Source: Hermatobates lingyangjiaoensis
Lineage: Eukaryota; Arthropoda; Insecta; Hemiptera; Hermatobatidae
Direction: 5' to 3'
Assembly (NCBI GenBank): GCA_026182355.1
Contig: JAPFBL010000068.1
Coordinates: forward strand, 8,593,001-8,657,000
Length of the DNA stretch: 64,000 bases
Position 1 is the first letter of the stretch. The number at the start of each line of letters is the position of its first letter. The position numbers and the translations under genes were made by a program. The notes under the pieces are model-generated. The model worked only from the letters and a program-made list of their open reading frames with translations. It was not told where the DNA came from and searched no databases. Positions 21,885 through 34,974 of the stretch are shown in pieces.

Positions 21885-22052
21885 TTTAAAATAACCTTTA
21901 CCTATCAACAACTTAGGGATAAATTGGTCCAAAGTTTCTTAATAAATGTGCATTACCTGCCACTTCTTTTTAAAATAACCTTCACCTATCAACAACTTAG
22001 GGATAAATTGGTCCAAAGTTTCTTAATTAATGTGCATTACCTGCCACTTTTT
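21885..22052. repeat. 84-bp tandem duplication, two copies
   Basis: The block with taaaataacc, caacaacttagggataaattgg and ttaatgtgcattacctgccac (the first reading ttaataaatg) occurs twice with an 84-bp period and only a few differences. The surrounding open frame spans both units (84 = 3 x 28) but carries no known domain, so I treat it as non-coding. Confidence 0.85.
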
Positions 22053-22899
22053 TTACTTCCTTTAAAATTTAGCGCTCTTACTGAGATGAGCTCATGCATC
22101 CCAAAACATTTTTAATTTTCTTTGTCTAAAAGATTGATTGGAATACTATCCTTCTTTATAAACATATAAAATAATTTGCTGGTTTTAAAACTATTTTGAA
22201 TTTCTTAGCTAATTGTTTCAATAAATATCTATCAATCTCTAGAATCCGTTGCTATGACCAATGACTAGACCTACATAAAGAAAAAACGAATAATTTGTGT
22301 ATACTTCATTTTTTGAAAACAAGTAAGAATCAATATCGTTATTGACAAATCCTAGTTCAATTATAAAGTTACCAGAGCGCTAGTTTAAACATCTTGGCTA
22401 TTGTAAACATCTTGGTTAAATCAATGTAAGGTTTTTTTTTAATACACACAACTAAATGGTCACATCGACGAGTAAAGATTAACAGTTACAGCATATATAC
22501 TTGTATGTATACTATCTATAAAGTTATTTAAAATACTGTCGATACATCAGTTAGAAAGAGAGCTATTTGCTGATTTATTTCATTCCCTTTCATTACAAGG
22601 CAAAAACTTGTTGGAAACCCACATCTTTCTAGTGTGTAAATGAATAATGACCAAGTCAGCCTTATATCTCTCAACGGTACTCTCTGGATTATTTTTTATT
22701 TTAGAACATAATATAAGTGTATGATTACTAATTCGTAACCTTCATAGTCTGTTTTGTTATTCCAAAAAAAATTAATTTCATTGATCATTGTTTCATTCCA
22801 TTTTTTCTAATCTTCCTAACTGCATAATTGATCCCAAACAACAGGGCTCATCTACACTATGAGACCCCATTTTTGTGTAAAATATCAATTTTATCCATC

Positions 22900-22960
22900 A
22901 AACATTCTAGAACGTAGCGTGGCTACAAACTTTGGATACATACTCATCCACCCACCCACC

Positions 22961-22999
<39 letters not shown>

Positions 23000-23105
23000 C
23001 ATCGTCGAAAAAACATCACGTAAGACTTCTGGGACCTCATAACATATAATTCCATTAAAATCTTGAGATTGATTTTTTTCACGATCACTATACCTATATT
23101 AAACT
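22900..23105 (+). repeat. Repeat family A, fullest copy
   Basis: Order: catcaaacattctag, gtggctacaaactttggata, catactcatcc, cacc repeats, (CA)n at about 22962-22996, catcgtcgaaaaaacatcac, gggacctcataacat, then cacgatcactatac. This order defines the family used for the other entries. There is no coding frame beyond the microsatellite-driven one. Confidence 0.7.
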
Positions 23106-26067
23106 AAGAATGAACAGAAGTAAGTGCATAGGTGGCTTTACTATACTCACACATATTTCATTAAGAAGGTTATGGTAAGCAGAAAGCGCCATTAATACTT
23201 CCTCTTGCAAAAATCTTAAATAATCAGTGCGTATACGTCACTAAGAAGACATTCTACATAACACAAATAATAGGAAAAAGCACAGACTGACAGTCTATAA
23301 TTTTTAATTCATACTGTTTTCAGAAGTGGAAAGGGAGGAGGATGGTTGAAACCAAAAATTAGAGACTTATTTTTTGGAGTATTGACTCCCAACTTTAATG
23401 AAATTGATTTTAAAATACAATTTCAGTTTTAAAGATTGAATATTAAGATGTCAATCAGAAGAATGCCGTTATACGTGAGAACCTTATGGACCTGTAGTTT
23501 GATTGAGTTTTACTTTTTATTGTAATTGTATATTTATCATTTCCCTGTAGTAAAAAAACTTGATTAACTTAATTAAGTGTCCTATTAGCCTTGGAAATGT
23601 AATTAAGTAGCTAAACTGCGAGACACCTTCTGGGATTATTTATATTAAATATGTGCCAAGAATAAATGAGATAAAAATGATTTTTTAAGTAGACAAGATT
23701 TGCTTTACAATATACTTGCCCATAAGTATACTATTTTCAAACTCATAGATAATTAATTTAACAAATGTGATTGATTTTAATTTCACCATAATCAAGTTAC
23801 CGATACGGTCAAAATAGAATAGTTTCAATCTTAGACGAATGGATAGGTATGAAACTGGAATCTCTACCAACTGGGGAAACATAAACTCTTTGGACGTTGA
23901 AATTGGAATCTGGCTTGATTGCTATCACGTCTGGCTCAAATTTTACCAAAACTGATTGATATGAATTTCATAACCACTATTTCTTTTGATGACGTCATCT
24001 ATATCGATTTAGCCTCCTGCGGGAAGATTACATCATTTCACTTAAACACTCTTAAATTTATATAAATTGCTATTTATAAAATAAAATTATTATTTTTTTT
24101 TCAATATTGGAAACTAACATAAGTATGACCAATAAGCCCAGGTGGATATTCATCTAGTAGTAGCAGTACTATTAGTAGCACTGTTAATAGTAGCAGTACT
24201 ATTAGTAGTATATAAACTTTCTCTAACTTTGGAAAAAACGCATATTACTTACTACTAAACTAATTAAACACATTATTATACTAACTAAACCAATCATATT
24301 GCATTTCTTTCAACTCTATTGAATCCTTAGGAGTGCGAGAACAAATGGATTCATTGAAATATAATGTACTATCTTAAAGGTAGCTCATTACTATCTAAAT
24401 ATCACAATCAAAGAACGGTTTAACCAAATTTAAAAGTATATAAATTGTTATAAATTCTGTGACAGTAATCTCAGATGTGTTGCATTTTAAAAGTGGTCCT
24501 TTGAGCATCGTGTATCTAGGGGCTAAAATAATCAACATTATAAGTAATTTGAACATTTACTCATAAAATGTTACTCTTCTATGACAAATCTTTGATAAAA
24601 AATACAATTTTTTTATTAGCATAAATCATCCAGGTTTCAAGCTTGAGAAATATATGTTGAACTCTGTTATAACCGTCAAACTGGACAAGATGACCTATGT
24701 TCAAAAAAATAATAGTTCACTTGCACTCAGGCGTCAAAGTGCCATAAATATCGCATAAAACTAGAAATAACTGCTGTCATTGCTTATTACATTATCTAAT
24801 AGAATGGTAAGAAGGAAAATAATTTCTATAGATTTACATATTTTCCTATCGATGTTCGCTGACATCATATAAATGTATGAGAGGTAATATTGTTATAGAA
24901 ACGAACATTAATTCAATCTGTACATACCGATGCTTCATCATTGCAGTTTGATTAATAATGAATTGGAATATTTTACCTTGTAATAACTCGCGACTTAATT
25001 GATTCAACTCGTTAATTTGTATAAGCGGGTTACCAGCAGCTGCTATAGCATTGTTTCATTTCCCCTGCCGTTTATGTTAATCAATATTTTATACTTCCGC
25101 CTAACAATTACCAACTTTTCAATACGCAAAACAATTTTATTTTCAAGGTTTATCAGTAATATTCATTACGATTAAAATAATACAATTAAAATGATTTGTA
25201 CAACGAGGGCGTAACTTTAAAGCTCTCTAGGAAGTCTTACTTTTATATTTCTTTGCAAACATTTCATTGCAGTGGTAATAGAAATTGCTTCTTTTTCTTT
25301 AACAACGGAGTTTCATAATGAAAGATCTGTCTATATAAGATAAATTCTAATTGTCTAAGTTATACATCCATGTCTTGATTAGATTTGTTACTTAATAAAT
25401 TAATTATTAAGTTATAAGTTCTTGAGAACTTACTTAATATTTAGAGTAATATGTTTTTATATTGATTTGTAAACTTTAAATTGTATTTTTGATTACATAA
25501 TTCTAGAGAGCTCAGCTTCCCTCCTGCTATGTTCATCAACACCCGAAATGGTGCTCTAACTCTACAGCCCTCACCCCATGTGGCCTCTTGAACTGCCTCT
25601 CCCTCTGCTAATATAGCACCCGTTACTTTTAAGGATAGTGGTTTGCACATTTAATTATGCAAATTTGAAATGATTATTAAAACCTTAAATATTCACTGGA
25701 AAATACGGCATTTAGTAATATCATATTTTGTAACACATTTAGATAAGGAAGGCCCCTATGAAGGTAATCAGTTTCAGGATATGGCGCCAATTAATGTACA
25801 AATGATACCACTCCGCCACAAATATCAGGACATTAGATCAAGTACATATATGACAATATCTTTAATATCTTCATTCTGTAACCGTACAAATGCACTTTTC
25901 ATTATTTGTAAACATTTTATTAACCTCTTTTCATGTCATTCATAGGATAAAATATTGACGTAACTCACTTATTTGAACTCATAAAATTAAAAGTTCTCAT
26001 TTCAGTATTCGAGTATTTCCGCCATCATGTCTCATTAGATTTTTAGTTATAATATATATATATATAT
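23106..26067. other. Intergenic DNA, no gene supported
   Basis: Includes a small degenerate TAG-rich repeat at 24155-24210, where agtagcagtactattagtag occurs twice 30 bp apart. Two frames near 25441-25945 (69 and 91 codons) have no recognisable domain. The left border is a (TA)n into which the hAT element inserted. Confidence 0.35.
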
Positions 26068-26871
26068 CAGTGGCGACTCCTGACCTTTTTCTTTAGGCAT
26101 GCAATTTTCAAAGAATAAAAGAAATACAGAGAAATACCCTTCTAATTCTCATGTTCAGTCTTTTCATGTTGCACAAAAGGATAATGATGTATTAAAAACA
26201 TTTTATGGGGATTTGAATCAGGTTTTATTTGGAAATACTTTTAACATTAACTTTTATTAACCAATACAATAAAAATAGGCAAAAAATGTTTTTATTAAAG
26301 AAAGAGATACACAATACATCATTTGAATAAAAACTTCTTGCAAAATTCTTCGATAACAAAACCATAAAACTTCTCTCTATCTGCCATGAAATCTTTAAGT
26401 AAATGTCTTTCAATTGAAATTAGGGATAAATTAGACAATCGCTCTTCACTTTGGGAGCTTCGTAAATAACTTTTAATTCTTTTGAGGGCAGAAAACGATC
26501 TCTCAACACTTGCTGTTGTTATGGGAATAGTCATAACCAAATTCATGAGTTTATAAATTTCCGGAAGACCTGTGTGCAAATCACTTTCCAGTATGTATTT
26601 GAGGAGCTCAGCAAGCCTGAGTTGCAGTGTATGCAAACTTCGTTCTTGTTTCTCTTGGCAATTAAGAACATTTTCATTAACCAGAAATGATAAGAGTAAA
26701 CCCCTGCATTGGGAAGCTTAGCGCAATCATAGAAAATGGTTCCTTAGCGTGTAGTGGAATAAAAAAAAAGGGGTTCCTTTAAATATTTCGAGTCTCGAAC
26801 ATTTTGGTTTCTTTAAAGATGAATTCTATGCATGCAATGCATGCGTTGAATTCCCTGAGAAATCGCCACTG
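26068..26871 (-). mobile_element. 804-bp hAT transposon deletion derivative
   Basis: It starts CAGTGGCGA and ends TCGCCACTG, perfect 9-bp inverted ends with the CAG...CTG termini usual for hAT elements. Both sides show ATATATAT (26060-26067 and 26872-26879), consistent with the 8-bp target duplication of the superfamily, although the TA-repeat target makes that duplication ambiguous. The inside holds only the last part of a transposase, so the element is non-autonomous and could move only with enzyme supplied elsewhere. Confidence 0.88.
26319..26636 (-). pseudogene. hAT transposase C-terminal dimerisation domain, truncated
   Basis: 105 residues with the hAT family C-terminal signature: MTIPITTASVERSFSALKRIKSYLRS, followed by EERLSNLSLISIE. 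In full transposases of about 600 residues this block mediates dimerisation and carries part of the catalytic region. The BED finger and most of the catalytic domain are missing. The frame is open, but nothing suggests it is expressed on its own. A domesticated fragment is unlikely, given the intact transposon ends around it. Confidence 0.88.
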
Positions 26872-26894
26872 ATATATATATATATATATATATA

Positions 26895-27100
26895 AAACAA
26901 GATTTCACATAAACACGTGAAATAACAATCAATGATCAAACCACAAAATGAAAAGGAAAAAAAACTAAGTTGTTTCAAACTTTACGAGCGTCGACTCTGA
27001 CGAAGACCGCTTGTTACGGTTGAAAGATCTTTGCCTTTTTTCCCTTTTCATTTTGTGGTTTGATCATTATATAAACATCAATGTTCAAACCACAATCAAT
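26895..27100 (+). mobile_element. PLE 3' end, type 1, with hammerhead-like core
   Basis: CTGACGA at 26997-27003, an extra A, GACCG/CGGTT hairpin, GAAA at 27022-27025, GATC, then a T-rich tract and TTTTGTGGTTTGATCATT. To the left, the same terminal sequence lies in reverse (caatgatcaaaccacaaaat), so this is an inverted pair of end fragments beside (TA)n. Predicted stem I is broken in this copy. Confidence 0.65.
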
Positions 27101-27869
27101 AAGAAAGGAAAAAAAATCAACCATAACAAGCTAAGTCAAAAACCCTATTGATGAACTGATATAAAAGAGGAACATAATATTGCAAGTCAGACAAAACAAG
27201 GTAATAAGACAGAAGGAGAAGGTTAAATAAAATATGGAAGGAAATACGGTAAGATTTGATAAGTTTTGAGACAATGGGAATGGTTATTTAAGTTTCTAAA
27301 AAAAAAAAGTGATAAATTATGTGCAATCTTTGCTAGGTGGAAGTCAAACCCTAATATATATGCAATAACAATAACACGTGATCGAATTAATTCAAGAAAA
27401 TTAACACCAATCAAGAAGAGAAGATAAAATATAAGACCTGATGTATTTCTGTTTATGTGATTGGAGAGTAACTAAAATTATCTTTTTCACCTCGTAAACT
27501 TTTAGAGTCACAAATAAATCTGATTTATGCCATAAAATTTTAAATTTTAACATTTGTGTTATGGAAAGATAAGCCTTTTTTAAGAAAAAGATAGCTTAGA
27601 TTGTTAATCAATAAGTACAAATAATGCAATCGCCCTTAAATCTCATGCATTAATCAAAGGACCCACTTTTGTTTTTGAGAACACCGTTGTTGCAAATAGA
27701 GAATTAGTTGAACATATAAGATTGAAATGTTGTATAATTAAAAGCATCAAACTTCAATTAGTTTATTATTGATATTTTGTCATTGAATAATATTCATTCA
27801 GGTATACACCTATTCAGGTATTAAACTGACTTTGTAATAGATTTCTTAAGCATAAAGGTTTTTACTTTT
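27101..27869. other. Intergenic DNA, nothing recognised
   Basis: AT-rich; the 63-codon minus-strand frame at 27223-27414 has no features. Confidence 0.35.
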
Positions 27870-28050
27870 GCATCCAGAAGTGACGACCTCATCATCCAGC
27901 GCCTGGTTGTGGCGAACAGTCCGACTTTCCTTAATCATACCCTTGATAATTATGGTTGTATCAACATCAGTACACTGGAAGTTTATTTCCAGGAAAGTTG
28001 TAAGGTAGAGGCAGGCACGTACCCACCGGGATAACCGGGCTCACGATGAC
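27870..28050 (+). pseudogene. Possible LINE endonuclease-domain relic
   Basis: One frame reads LIIQRLVVANSPTF, then HTLDNYG and ISTLEV, resembling the C-terminal part of the AP-like endonuclease of non-LTR retrotransposons (NxxxxTF...G..S.ID.TL). It is short and stops soon after. The reverse transcriptase relic about 1 kb downstream in the same orientation supports a decayed LINE. Confidence 0.4.
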
Positions 28051-29059
28051 TGAGACATTAGTGAGTCATTGTTATCTCTTGTATGAGTTTTCTTTCAGGA
28101 AATTTATGTTAGAATTCTTCAATGTAGATTCTTCATTGTGTGGGATAACAAAGGACCAATGCTCGGACTATGTGTGTTTTCTGGTTGGACTGGCACCAAA
28201 AACCAACCTAATATAACTCAGTCATCGCTTGTACCAGTTTTTAGTAATTCTTTATTACAAATTAACGAATAAAAAAAATTTTGTTTGTGGATAACTCCTT
28301 AAGTTAATTAATATTCATGCACTATCGAATGGTTTACATTTTGGTTGGGATCTTAAGAGAGATTGTAGTGATACTACTTTTCTCAAGACAAGCTTTACCC
28401 CCTTCACATCATTCTAAATAAATATACAATTAATTAAAAAAAAGTCGATTTAGACCTTTTGACGATTTACATGTTTTGAACTACATTATGAAAAATAAAA
28501 TGTTTTTAAAAAGCAATGTACTTCTTTATTCCAAACTGTTGTAAAAAGTTTATTTTCGTATTTTATTTCCTTCTTCTTTTGGTTAATCGTAATTCAGAAA
28601 GCAATGAACCAAAATCATTTTGTACACTTTACAAGTACCTAACTAAAAGTACGATATATTGATACAAGTTTTAATATTTCACTAACAACTTTGCAGTTAG
28701 CAATCAAACAAATTGTTTGGAAATCTCGTTTATCACTTCCTTATTGGAGTAGACGTTGTTCACTTAAATGTTGGTGGATCTGTTGAGAATTTTTCTTATC
28801 TCAAAAGTTCATTTCAACCAACACTGTTAGAAGTAGGAAGTGACACACAGAATAATCACATACTCGACTGCTGTGGAAGAGTTGAAATTAAGCTTCTCAT
28901 GGAAAATGAGAGGTCATTAAATGATCTATCAAGCTTTATAGGCATCTACGAGATAAGTGAGTTCTGTAGACCGGAAGAAGATATGTTAGTCAGTCATGAA
29001 TTTATATCTGCAATCAAACAACGTTGTGAGGAAGCTGATTTTCGTAGATAAAATAATAC

Positions 29060-29240
29060 AATGGACCACGTCGTACCGTTAGCCTTAAATACGTCGTTAG
29101 ATTATCGTTAAATATCTGTCCTAGCAATTTTTGTGGACATTAAAGGTATTTATGATACGGTGTTGTGGCAGACGTTTTTTCATAAATATATGGAATCAAT
29201 AGTGAAAGGACAAATTTTGAAAGTGAATAATACATTTATT
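29060..29240 (+). pseudogene. LINE reverse transcriptase relic around the first catalytic aspartate
   Basis: Translation gives TMDHVVPLALN, a stop, and then LAIFVDIKGIYDTVLW, which is the fingers region and motif A ([F]xDIKGAYD) of non-LTR reverse transcriptases. Stops and the lack of the motif containing the second and third aspartates show it is dead. The 112-codon frame just upstream (28713-29051) ends in FRR and may be partly element-derived, but its body matches nothing I know. Confidence 0.6.
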
Positions 29241-29249
29241 TTGTGAAAG

Positions 29250-31760
29250 ATTTACTAGAGTTTAATACACAGAACTACTTTCCTGTGCCGACAATTGAGA
29301 ATGCCTCAGATAGAAAATGGTTCTTATCTAAAAATGTTTAAATGTTGCACATTAGGAGATGTTGGAGTTCCAAGACTGACTTAAGAGAATTTTCAGTTCC
29401 AAGAACTTGCTGACTGGCTTAACTCTGGAGGAGGGAAAAATGTGGCAATGATGTGTTATTTCTGTTGATTTCCAGTTGTGAGAGATAAATGGAATGGCTG
29501 ATAAGATGATTTTCTTAGACAGAAGCAACCCTAATTCAATCAGATATTCTATTTATATTCAATGCTTCCAAAAGGATAATAGCGGGAGCTGTCAAGAGAA
29601 GTTAGTAGTAAGCCATGCGGGAAAAGCCAGTGGAGAAGTGCGGGAAACTTGCTCCGACACAATGCCTCCCGGGAGTATGGGTGTGGCACTTCGACTGGCC
29701 ATAGCCCACGACTTCCTATAAGCACACTCTAACAATGAGTTTGACATATTCGCTGTTCCGATAGGAAATATACATAGACCGGCCAACATTAGTACATGCC
29801 CAGTCCTGGACTGTCCGGCACCAAACAGCTGAAATTCTAAGGAAGGTCTTTTGATGAATGAATTACATTTTGACTTAGAATTTTGAACGCAATTGTAATA
29901 TGATAAATGTTAAGTTCAAATGTATAAAGGTTTTAGATATAAACTAAAAAGTAGAAAAAAGTGTAAGAAATAAGTTTCTTCGAAAGTAAATAATTAATTG
30001 AAAACAAGATTTGCTCGCATTTGTAAAACATGCCTGGTATATTTAGTATAACATTAATGTTAAATTAACTACTAAATATTAAACTATAAAGTTAATAGCC
30101 CCTCCAACTTTGTTAGCGTCTTTTAGAATTGAAAGTTAATAGTTTCTTATCTGTTCTACAAATCACAATATTTTTATGTTCTATAAAAACATTAAAATAA
30201 GATCTACTAATTAAAGAAAATTAACCGCTCGAATTTTGTGTTTCAGTTCCTTATGAACTAAAAAAGAAAATTCTGGTTAATGCTTTAGTCATTTAAAGTT
30301 CTGTATTAAGATTGAGATATAACTGAAACTACCAAGATCTCTGTTGGTGTTTATACGCAAAGTTATACCAACCTATATCAACTTATTAAAAAATAATGAT
30401 ATATTTGAAACATGAATTCCGTTTTAGCTTAATCATGTTTTATAAGATTGTTCACAAACAATAAACAGTATTTTTATTTTTTTCTTCTACTAGACAAAAA
30501 AGTTTTATAAAATATATTATTCCACAAAGTTTTTTGCAATTAAAAATTTATTTTTGATTAAATCCATTATAGTTTATAATTAACATAATACAATGTAATG
30601 ACAATGAAGTTAAGTAAAGCTGACATTTCTATGAAAGTTTGCGTATTAACAGGGCTTAATTTGAGACGGTAACTGTAAAGTAATCTACGTCATGTGCCAA
30701 AAGAAGACTTAACAGTATTTGAATTCATGTGTACACTATTGTATATTATCCATTTACCCCCAGTAAGACTTCAGTAGTTTTTTTTCTTCAATCTAAGTCT
30801 TAAGAGGTGAAATATAAGGTTTAATTTAATAATTCCCAGTCGGTGTTCTATTTCCTTTATGTACATATTAGGAATGTGTTAGACAAGTTCTTTTTAACTG
30901 AACTGAATGGGCAAATAACTAAAATACTTCATGACTTGTAAAGTAAAATTAATGGCAACTAGAATTTATTAAGATGCTTCTTATTCTCTAACAAAATAGA
31001 GTGGGGTTACTATTTGTTCAGGGTAGATCTATACCCACCTGTTAACAGTCAACAAGACTAGTCCCAACAAATTTAAACTTCCTTAATGATTGTTTTGAAA
31101 TCTGTGGATAATTGTAATTTACGGTAACTGGAGTAACTATGAAAGAGTAATTAATAATTTTTCAAAAATTAAGTTGATTGAATTAATTTTTTTTAATAAT
31201 GTTTAACTTTTTTTTAAATGTTTCTAATAGTTTAATCGTTATTCACTATCACTTTCATCTAAATACTTCTTCTTTTGATAAAATCAATTTCATTATTATC
31301 CAGTTCATAGAAAAAATTAATTACTGAATTTGTAAATTATCTATTGACATGAAAACTTTCATATCAAATATATATAAGGTTTACATATATGACATTGGCT
31401 ATAGCACAGTTAATTATATCGCTTTATTCAACGTTGACAACAGTTGATCAGAAACTCATTCCACAACCACTTGGAATTCAACAAACAAAAAAATGAGTGA
31501 AGTTAGAAGCTTGTCTTTTATTTTTTTGCAAAATTGAGCACATTCTCATTAATGGCAGTCAGAACTGACTTAAAGCTCAGCTGAGCCAAACCAGTTAAAA
31601 ATCATGTTAATTTTTGTGCCCTTTAATAAACAAGGTTTACGGTGGAGGGGGGGGGGAGGGAGGAAGAATAATTTTAATAGTGAACAAGGTTTAGAGAGGG
31701 AAATGCTACACAATATCCTTATTAGGAAAATATATCTCTAAAGTATGTTTTATATTTGAA
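29250..31760. other. Unassigned DNA
   Basis: A GC-richer patch at 29490-29850 holds two overlapping frames on opposite strands (29494-29721 and 29592-29789) without recognisable domains; it may belong to the decayed LINE. The rest is AT-rich with a G-rich run at about 31641-31663. Confidence 0.3.
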
Positions 31761-31767
31761 ATAGGAA

Positions 31768-31850
31768 GTACCTCGTACTGTTGTTCGAGTCGTTGGAACA
31801 CTTTTGGACGTAGTCCATCTTTAATCACAACTAACCTAAGGAGCTGTTAT
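31768..31850 (-). repeat. Diverged PLE terminal-repeat fragment related to the 1472-9637 array
   Basis: Word order matches the array's terminal repeat: cctcgtac, a gttgttcgag block, ggacgtagtcc where the array has gggcgtcaccc, then atcttt. In minus orientation the hammerhead-like stem II is GGAC/GUCC instead of GGG/CCC, so both sides of the stem have changed together. Confidence 0.5.
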
Positions 31851-33084
31851 CGTGGGGTTTTTAGATAAACAGCAGGCTTTCAATTATTGACGATTGGGTA
31901 AAGGAGGGAGATCTGCCTATAAGTCCAGTTAAAACAGTCTCTGTAAGTTTTCAACGTGCGACAAACTAGATGTTAAAAAAGCTGGAGTGGCCTACACTAA
32001 ACATTGGTATAAGTAAACATAATATCATAATTATTGGATATATAATATATAATGTCCCTTTTAGACATAATATAAATGTCTAAACAGGAGATGTTTATTA
32101 ATCTTTCATTCTTGGAGTTAGTAAGACAGATTCATTTATCAATATATCTATTTATTTTTGTACATCACACCACTCAAGCATATTATATCGTTAGTATAAC
32201 TAGAGCTATAATAACAGTTTTAAAAAGCGAAAGTGTATATTTCGTGTTATAACATAATCTGTTTACAGGAGAAAATAACTCTTTCTCAAATAGCCAATGG
32301 ATCTCTTACATAGATTATATGACCTTTTTATACATTGAAGATTTAAGACAAAGACCAACATTTAAAAGTTGAAAATATCACTACTTTGAAAAATTTTAAA
32401 ACAAAAACTCATTTTAGGATAATTTTTAATTTATGGTGTATGATAATTTCATTTATTATTTTTCAAAGAATGTTTTCAATTTTGACTGACGTTTTACATT
32501 TTTGGTCTTTTGTAAAATTATTATACTGGGAATTTTATGGCATGCTAGTGTTTTTTTTAAAAAAATCACTTTTCTTTCCTTTTGTTAGAATTTATAAAAA
32601 TCAAATACTCTGAGCGATTGTCATCTTTTTCATTCATGCTATATTCTGTTATAACGTTCTTGGTTTTGTGTATAATCCTACTGTTCAAACTAAATTTAAC
32701 TTCATGTTTTACATTCTTTACTGGCCCTTATAATTGTGAATGCAGAAATATCCCTTGCTTATATAGTTTTGAGTAGGACTGAACAAAAATCTTTAACTTC
32801 CATAAGGCGGTGATGTCTCGTATACAGCTGTTATGTGTCAAAGATTAGTATCTATTCTGGGATGATAGTCTGCATTCTTCAAATATAGCTTTCATCCATA
32901 ACAGTTAAGTTGACAAATTTTTAATAGATCTTCTACATAGATTTCTAAATTCTTCTTTTAAGTTGCATATATTTATAGAAAACTTCATAAATTTAGGTTC
33001 AGTTGGAATGATCTATTTGTTAGTTCAATTTCTGTGATTGCTGAGCTGTGTTACTGCAAATATGCTTGACACTGCAACATATAC
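31851..33084. other. Intergenic DNA, nothing recognised
   Basis: Two overlapping hydrophobic, Phe-rich frames (32386-32776) are what T-rich DNA is expected to give and carry no motif. Confidence 0.35.
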
Positions 33085-33175
33085 TAGATTTTTTGGAGAC
33101 CTCAAAACATGTAATTCGTTGAAATCTTGGATCGAATTTTTTCGCGATCACTATATTTTACTTATATTAAAGTAA
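33085..33175 (+). repeat. Repeat family A, 3' half
   Basis: Shares gagacctcaaaacatgtaat, ttgaaatcttgg and cgcgatcactatattttact with the 10685 and 22900 copies. The upstream half lacks the CA tract. Confidence 0.6.
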
Positions 33176-34974
33176 AAATATTGGATTAGAAATACAAAGG
33201 TAGAACTATCAATACTATAGAAATAAATAAAATCTATAAGATTAAATACTATACTGGAAATCTAATGTTACGGGATATATTTGTTAAAGCGGCAATTGCA
33301 TTTTATCCTTTACTAAAACTTAAAGCCTAACAACAAAGCAATTTTTCCTTCTAAACTTCTCTGATAAGATTGTCGCTGTCACATGCACCGTTCCTTTGTC
33401 GTCGTGGCAGATATATCCGAATAGTACGTGAAATGTCATGGTCTGGCTATTGAAAAAATACTATCCTCACCCTGGTATATTCATGGCTTATATTTTTGAG
33501 TAATTTAATTAACCATGACGAAAGCCAAACACGACATATTTGAATTACGTGGTGTTAACGTTATTACAATTTTTGAATCTGTTTGCTCACTATAATCTGG
33601 AAGTCATCCAGTGCATGTGATAATGCTATTACTTCTCTAGGTTTCCACATATATATTTATGAGCCACCCTCTTGTGGCCTATCCTGCAATGATTCATTGT
33701 ATCATTATTTCAGGAGAAGCACCAGTTTGACACAAACACATTATTGTTACAAATATAATTAGTTAAATAACATTAGAATAACCCCTTGACAGAGAACAAT
33801 GTCTGCTGGGCGACAATGCTATAAAATATATTTGATTGGAACTTATTTGTTTCGGCTTTAATCGATAACCTAAATGCGATAACAAGATCGGAAGGCATCA
33901 ATTTACTTTGAAGTTACATTAGTTGGTTCATATGTTAAATGTCTTTCTAAGTTAAACTGAACGTAAAGCCAGTTTTGGCGTAATTTGGCTTTATCAGTAT
34001 TGTATAATGACCAGGCTGTTTGCTTGGATTAATGTGTCTCCCAAGCCAATTCATCCTTTTTGCGGTTTAATTAACAAACTCCTCCAATGGCTTCATTTCT
34101 CTTTTCATTAGTGACAAAAGAAATTTTAATTTAATAAATTATGTTAATTTAAACAAATTAATTAGACAAACATTTTTTCAGGACTATAATTAATAAATAT
34201 TTATTAAATAATATACAGAGTTGAAATCTGTAGAGTTGCTTTACCTAAATTAGTAAAAGTATGTCATTATTTTAGAAAACACCTGAATTTCAAGACAGAA
34301 TCAGACATTTTTTTTTGTTTTAGATTCATAAAAAATAGTTTAAATGAATTTAAAATTGCCTTGATATGAATAAAACAGTTTTTTTTCTTTTTTATTTATG
34401 AGTTTTCAACAATTTACGATCGCTGGATTATATGAAGAATAATTTTATTTCTATTTTCTCAAAAAATGTTTTCAATTTGAAATTATGTTTTACAGTTTGA
34501 TCTTTTATATAGTTATTATACTCGGAATATTATTACATTCTAGTGTTTTTTATAAAATCACATTTCATTTTCTTTGTCAAAAATCATAAAGATCTAATTT
34601 ACTTTGAGTAAGTGTTATATTTTTCCTGTGAGCAGTGCTCTGTTATAAGGTTCCTGTAAATATGTATTGAGAAAAAAATATATCTGTCATTAGTCAGTTT
34701 TATACACTTAAATCACTGTAAAAGCCGGCTCTTCAGTACAATTTAAAAATTAAATACAAAAATGCTGTCAAAAGACTTTTGCAATTATTAATACGTGAAT
34801 AAATAAAAATATTATTGATTTACAGCTGAAAAAAAATAATTGGAAATACGGTTTATTTAACCTCTCAATTTTCCACCAAAGCGAAGTGCCATGTGTCGAT
34901 CTATAAATCAAACATAAAGGAGAAGAGAAGAACGAGCTTCAGAAACAAGTGAGCAGCGAAAAACTACTAGTCCT
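33176..34974. other. Intergenic DNA, nothing recognised
   Basis: No gene, element end or structured repeat identified by reading; only short AT-driven frames. Confidence 0.35.

Noticed and set aside
28713..29051. 112-codon plus frame as a host gene
   Set aside because: No recognisable domain, and it runs into LINE reverse transcriptase sequence (DHVV...FVDIKG), so it is more likely element-derived or chance.
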